Shown one piece after another: positions 63,927 through 64,000 of a DNA stretch of 64,000 nt. The DNA lies in assembly GCA_004195635.1 (NCBI GenBank), contig PSPT01000004.1, positions 21,080 to 85,079 on the forward strand. Direction: 5' to 3'. Numbering within the stretch: the stretch's first letter is position 1; every line of letters begins with the position of its first letter. The stretch is from Methanobacteriota archaeon (GTDB lineage Archaea > Thermoplasmatota > Poseidoniia > Poseidoniales > Poseidoniaceae). A model generated the notes under the pieces. It saw only the letters and a program-made list of their open reading frames with translations, had not been told where the DNA came from and searched no databases. The position numbers and the translations under genes were made by a program.

Positions 63927-64000
63927 TTATCTCGGCCTCTTGTTTTGTTGAATGGCATAAGTCACTATTGCAACAAGAAGCAATACGCCGGATAATATCA
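63927..64000 (-). CDS. C-terminus of a membrane-anchored protein, cut by window edge
   Basis: A minus-strand frame enters from the right edge and ends at a TAA at 63929-63927. The visible 24 codons read as a hydrophobic helix followed by a basic tail (ILSGVLLLVAIVTYAIQQ, then NKRPR), the usual end of a surface protein held by a C-terminal membrane anchor. Nothing more can be said without the upstream sequence. Confidence 0.5.
   Translation of the reverse strand, partial: ILSGVLLLVAIVTYAIQQNKRPR

Overview
The window looks like a chromosomal segment of a marine planktonic euryarchaeon, most like Marine Group II (Candidatus Poseidoniales) or a close relative. Archaeal markers are EF-1 alpha followed by ribosomal protein S10, ribosomal protein S8e, SRP19, a Sec61-beta/SecG subunit, a family-B DNA polymerase, a GINS51-like replication protein, archaeal-type phosphoglycolate phosphatase and a XerA-type recombinase. 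Marine Group II habits are also visible: many lipobox or signal-peptide proteins with PKD, thrombospondin type 3 or GCMD-type repeats, and an aerobic terminal oxidase cluster. The taxonomic call is inference from gene content; no phylogeny was run.

Layout. 1-7250: minus-strand coiled-coil protein (cut by the left edge), a CDP-alcohol phosphatidyltransferase, a zinc-ribbon protein, an ArsR-like regulator and a P1B metal ATPase, then plus-strand phosphoglycolate phosphatase and tRNA-Leu(CAA). 7351-13683: a 2110-residue surface protein. 13.8-27 kb: information-processing and metabolic genes (GINS, S10, EF-1 alpha, the AtuA pair, a PKD lipoprotein, IlvE, PolB, a DUF3147-like protein, SRP19, S8e, a FAH-family enzyme, a PUA protein). 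27-30 kb: a cupredoxin surface protein and a small exported protein.

29.9-38.4 kb is the most unusual part. A minus-strand run encodes a two-helix membrane protein, a SAP-domain protein with one membrane helix, a ParA ATPase, and a small protein that begins with the ParB-like ParA-contact box but has no ParB domain. Nearby are a RimK-like ATP-grasp ligase carrying a C-terminal TrkA-C/RCK-C-like domain, a XerA recombinase, and a helix-hairpin-helix protein with a histone-H1-like Lys/Ala repeat tail. I propose that the ParA run is a membrane-linked chromosome segregation module; this is a hypothesis.

38.6-49.6 kb: a hypothetical protein, Sec61-beta, a multi-pass membrane protein, an NSUN-type RNA m5C methyltransferase, a membrane protein with a possible degenerate thioredoxin fold, an Lrp regulator overlapping a SNF2/RapA-like helicase gene, a TOPRIM protein and a DUF167 protein. 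49.7-55.7 kb: a tightly packed cytochrome c oxidase operon (subunits II, I, III, IV) followed by a SCO-type copper chaperone. Subunits I, II, III and SCO all carry extra sequence beyond the family core. 55.8-64 kb: a lipoprotein, tRNA-Ser(TGA), a 14-helix-type MFS exporter, a lipoprotein with TSP3 and ELWxxDGT repeats, an AT-rich AlkB-type alkane hydroxylase gene, and the C-terminus of one more membrane-anchored protein at the right edge.

Genes are densely packed with short gaps and several ATGA/TAATG/TGATG/TAGTG junctions. I saw no CRISPR array, rRNA gene, insertion sequence or prophage.
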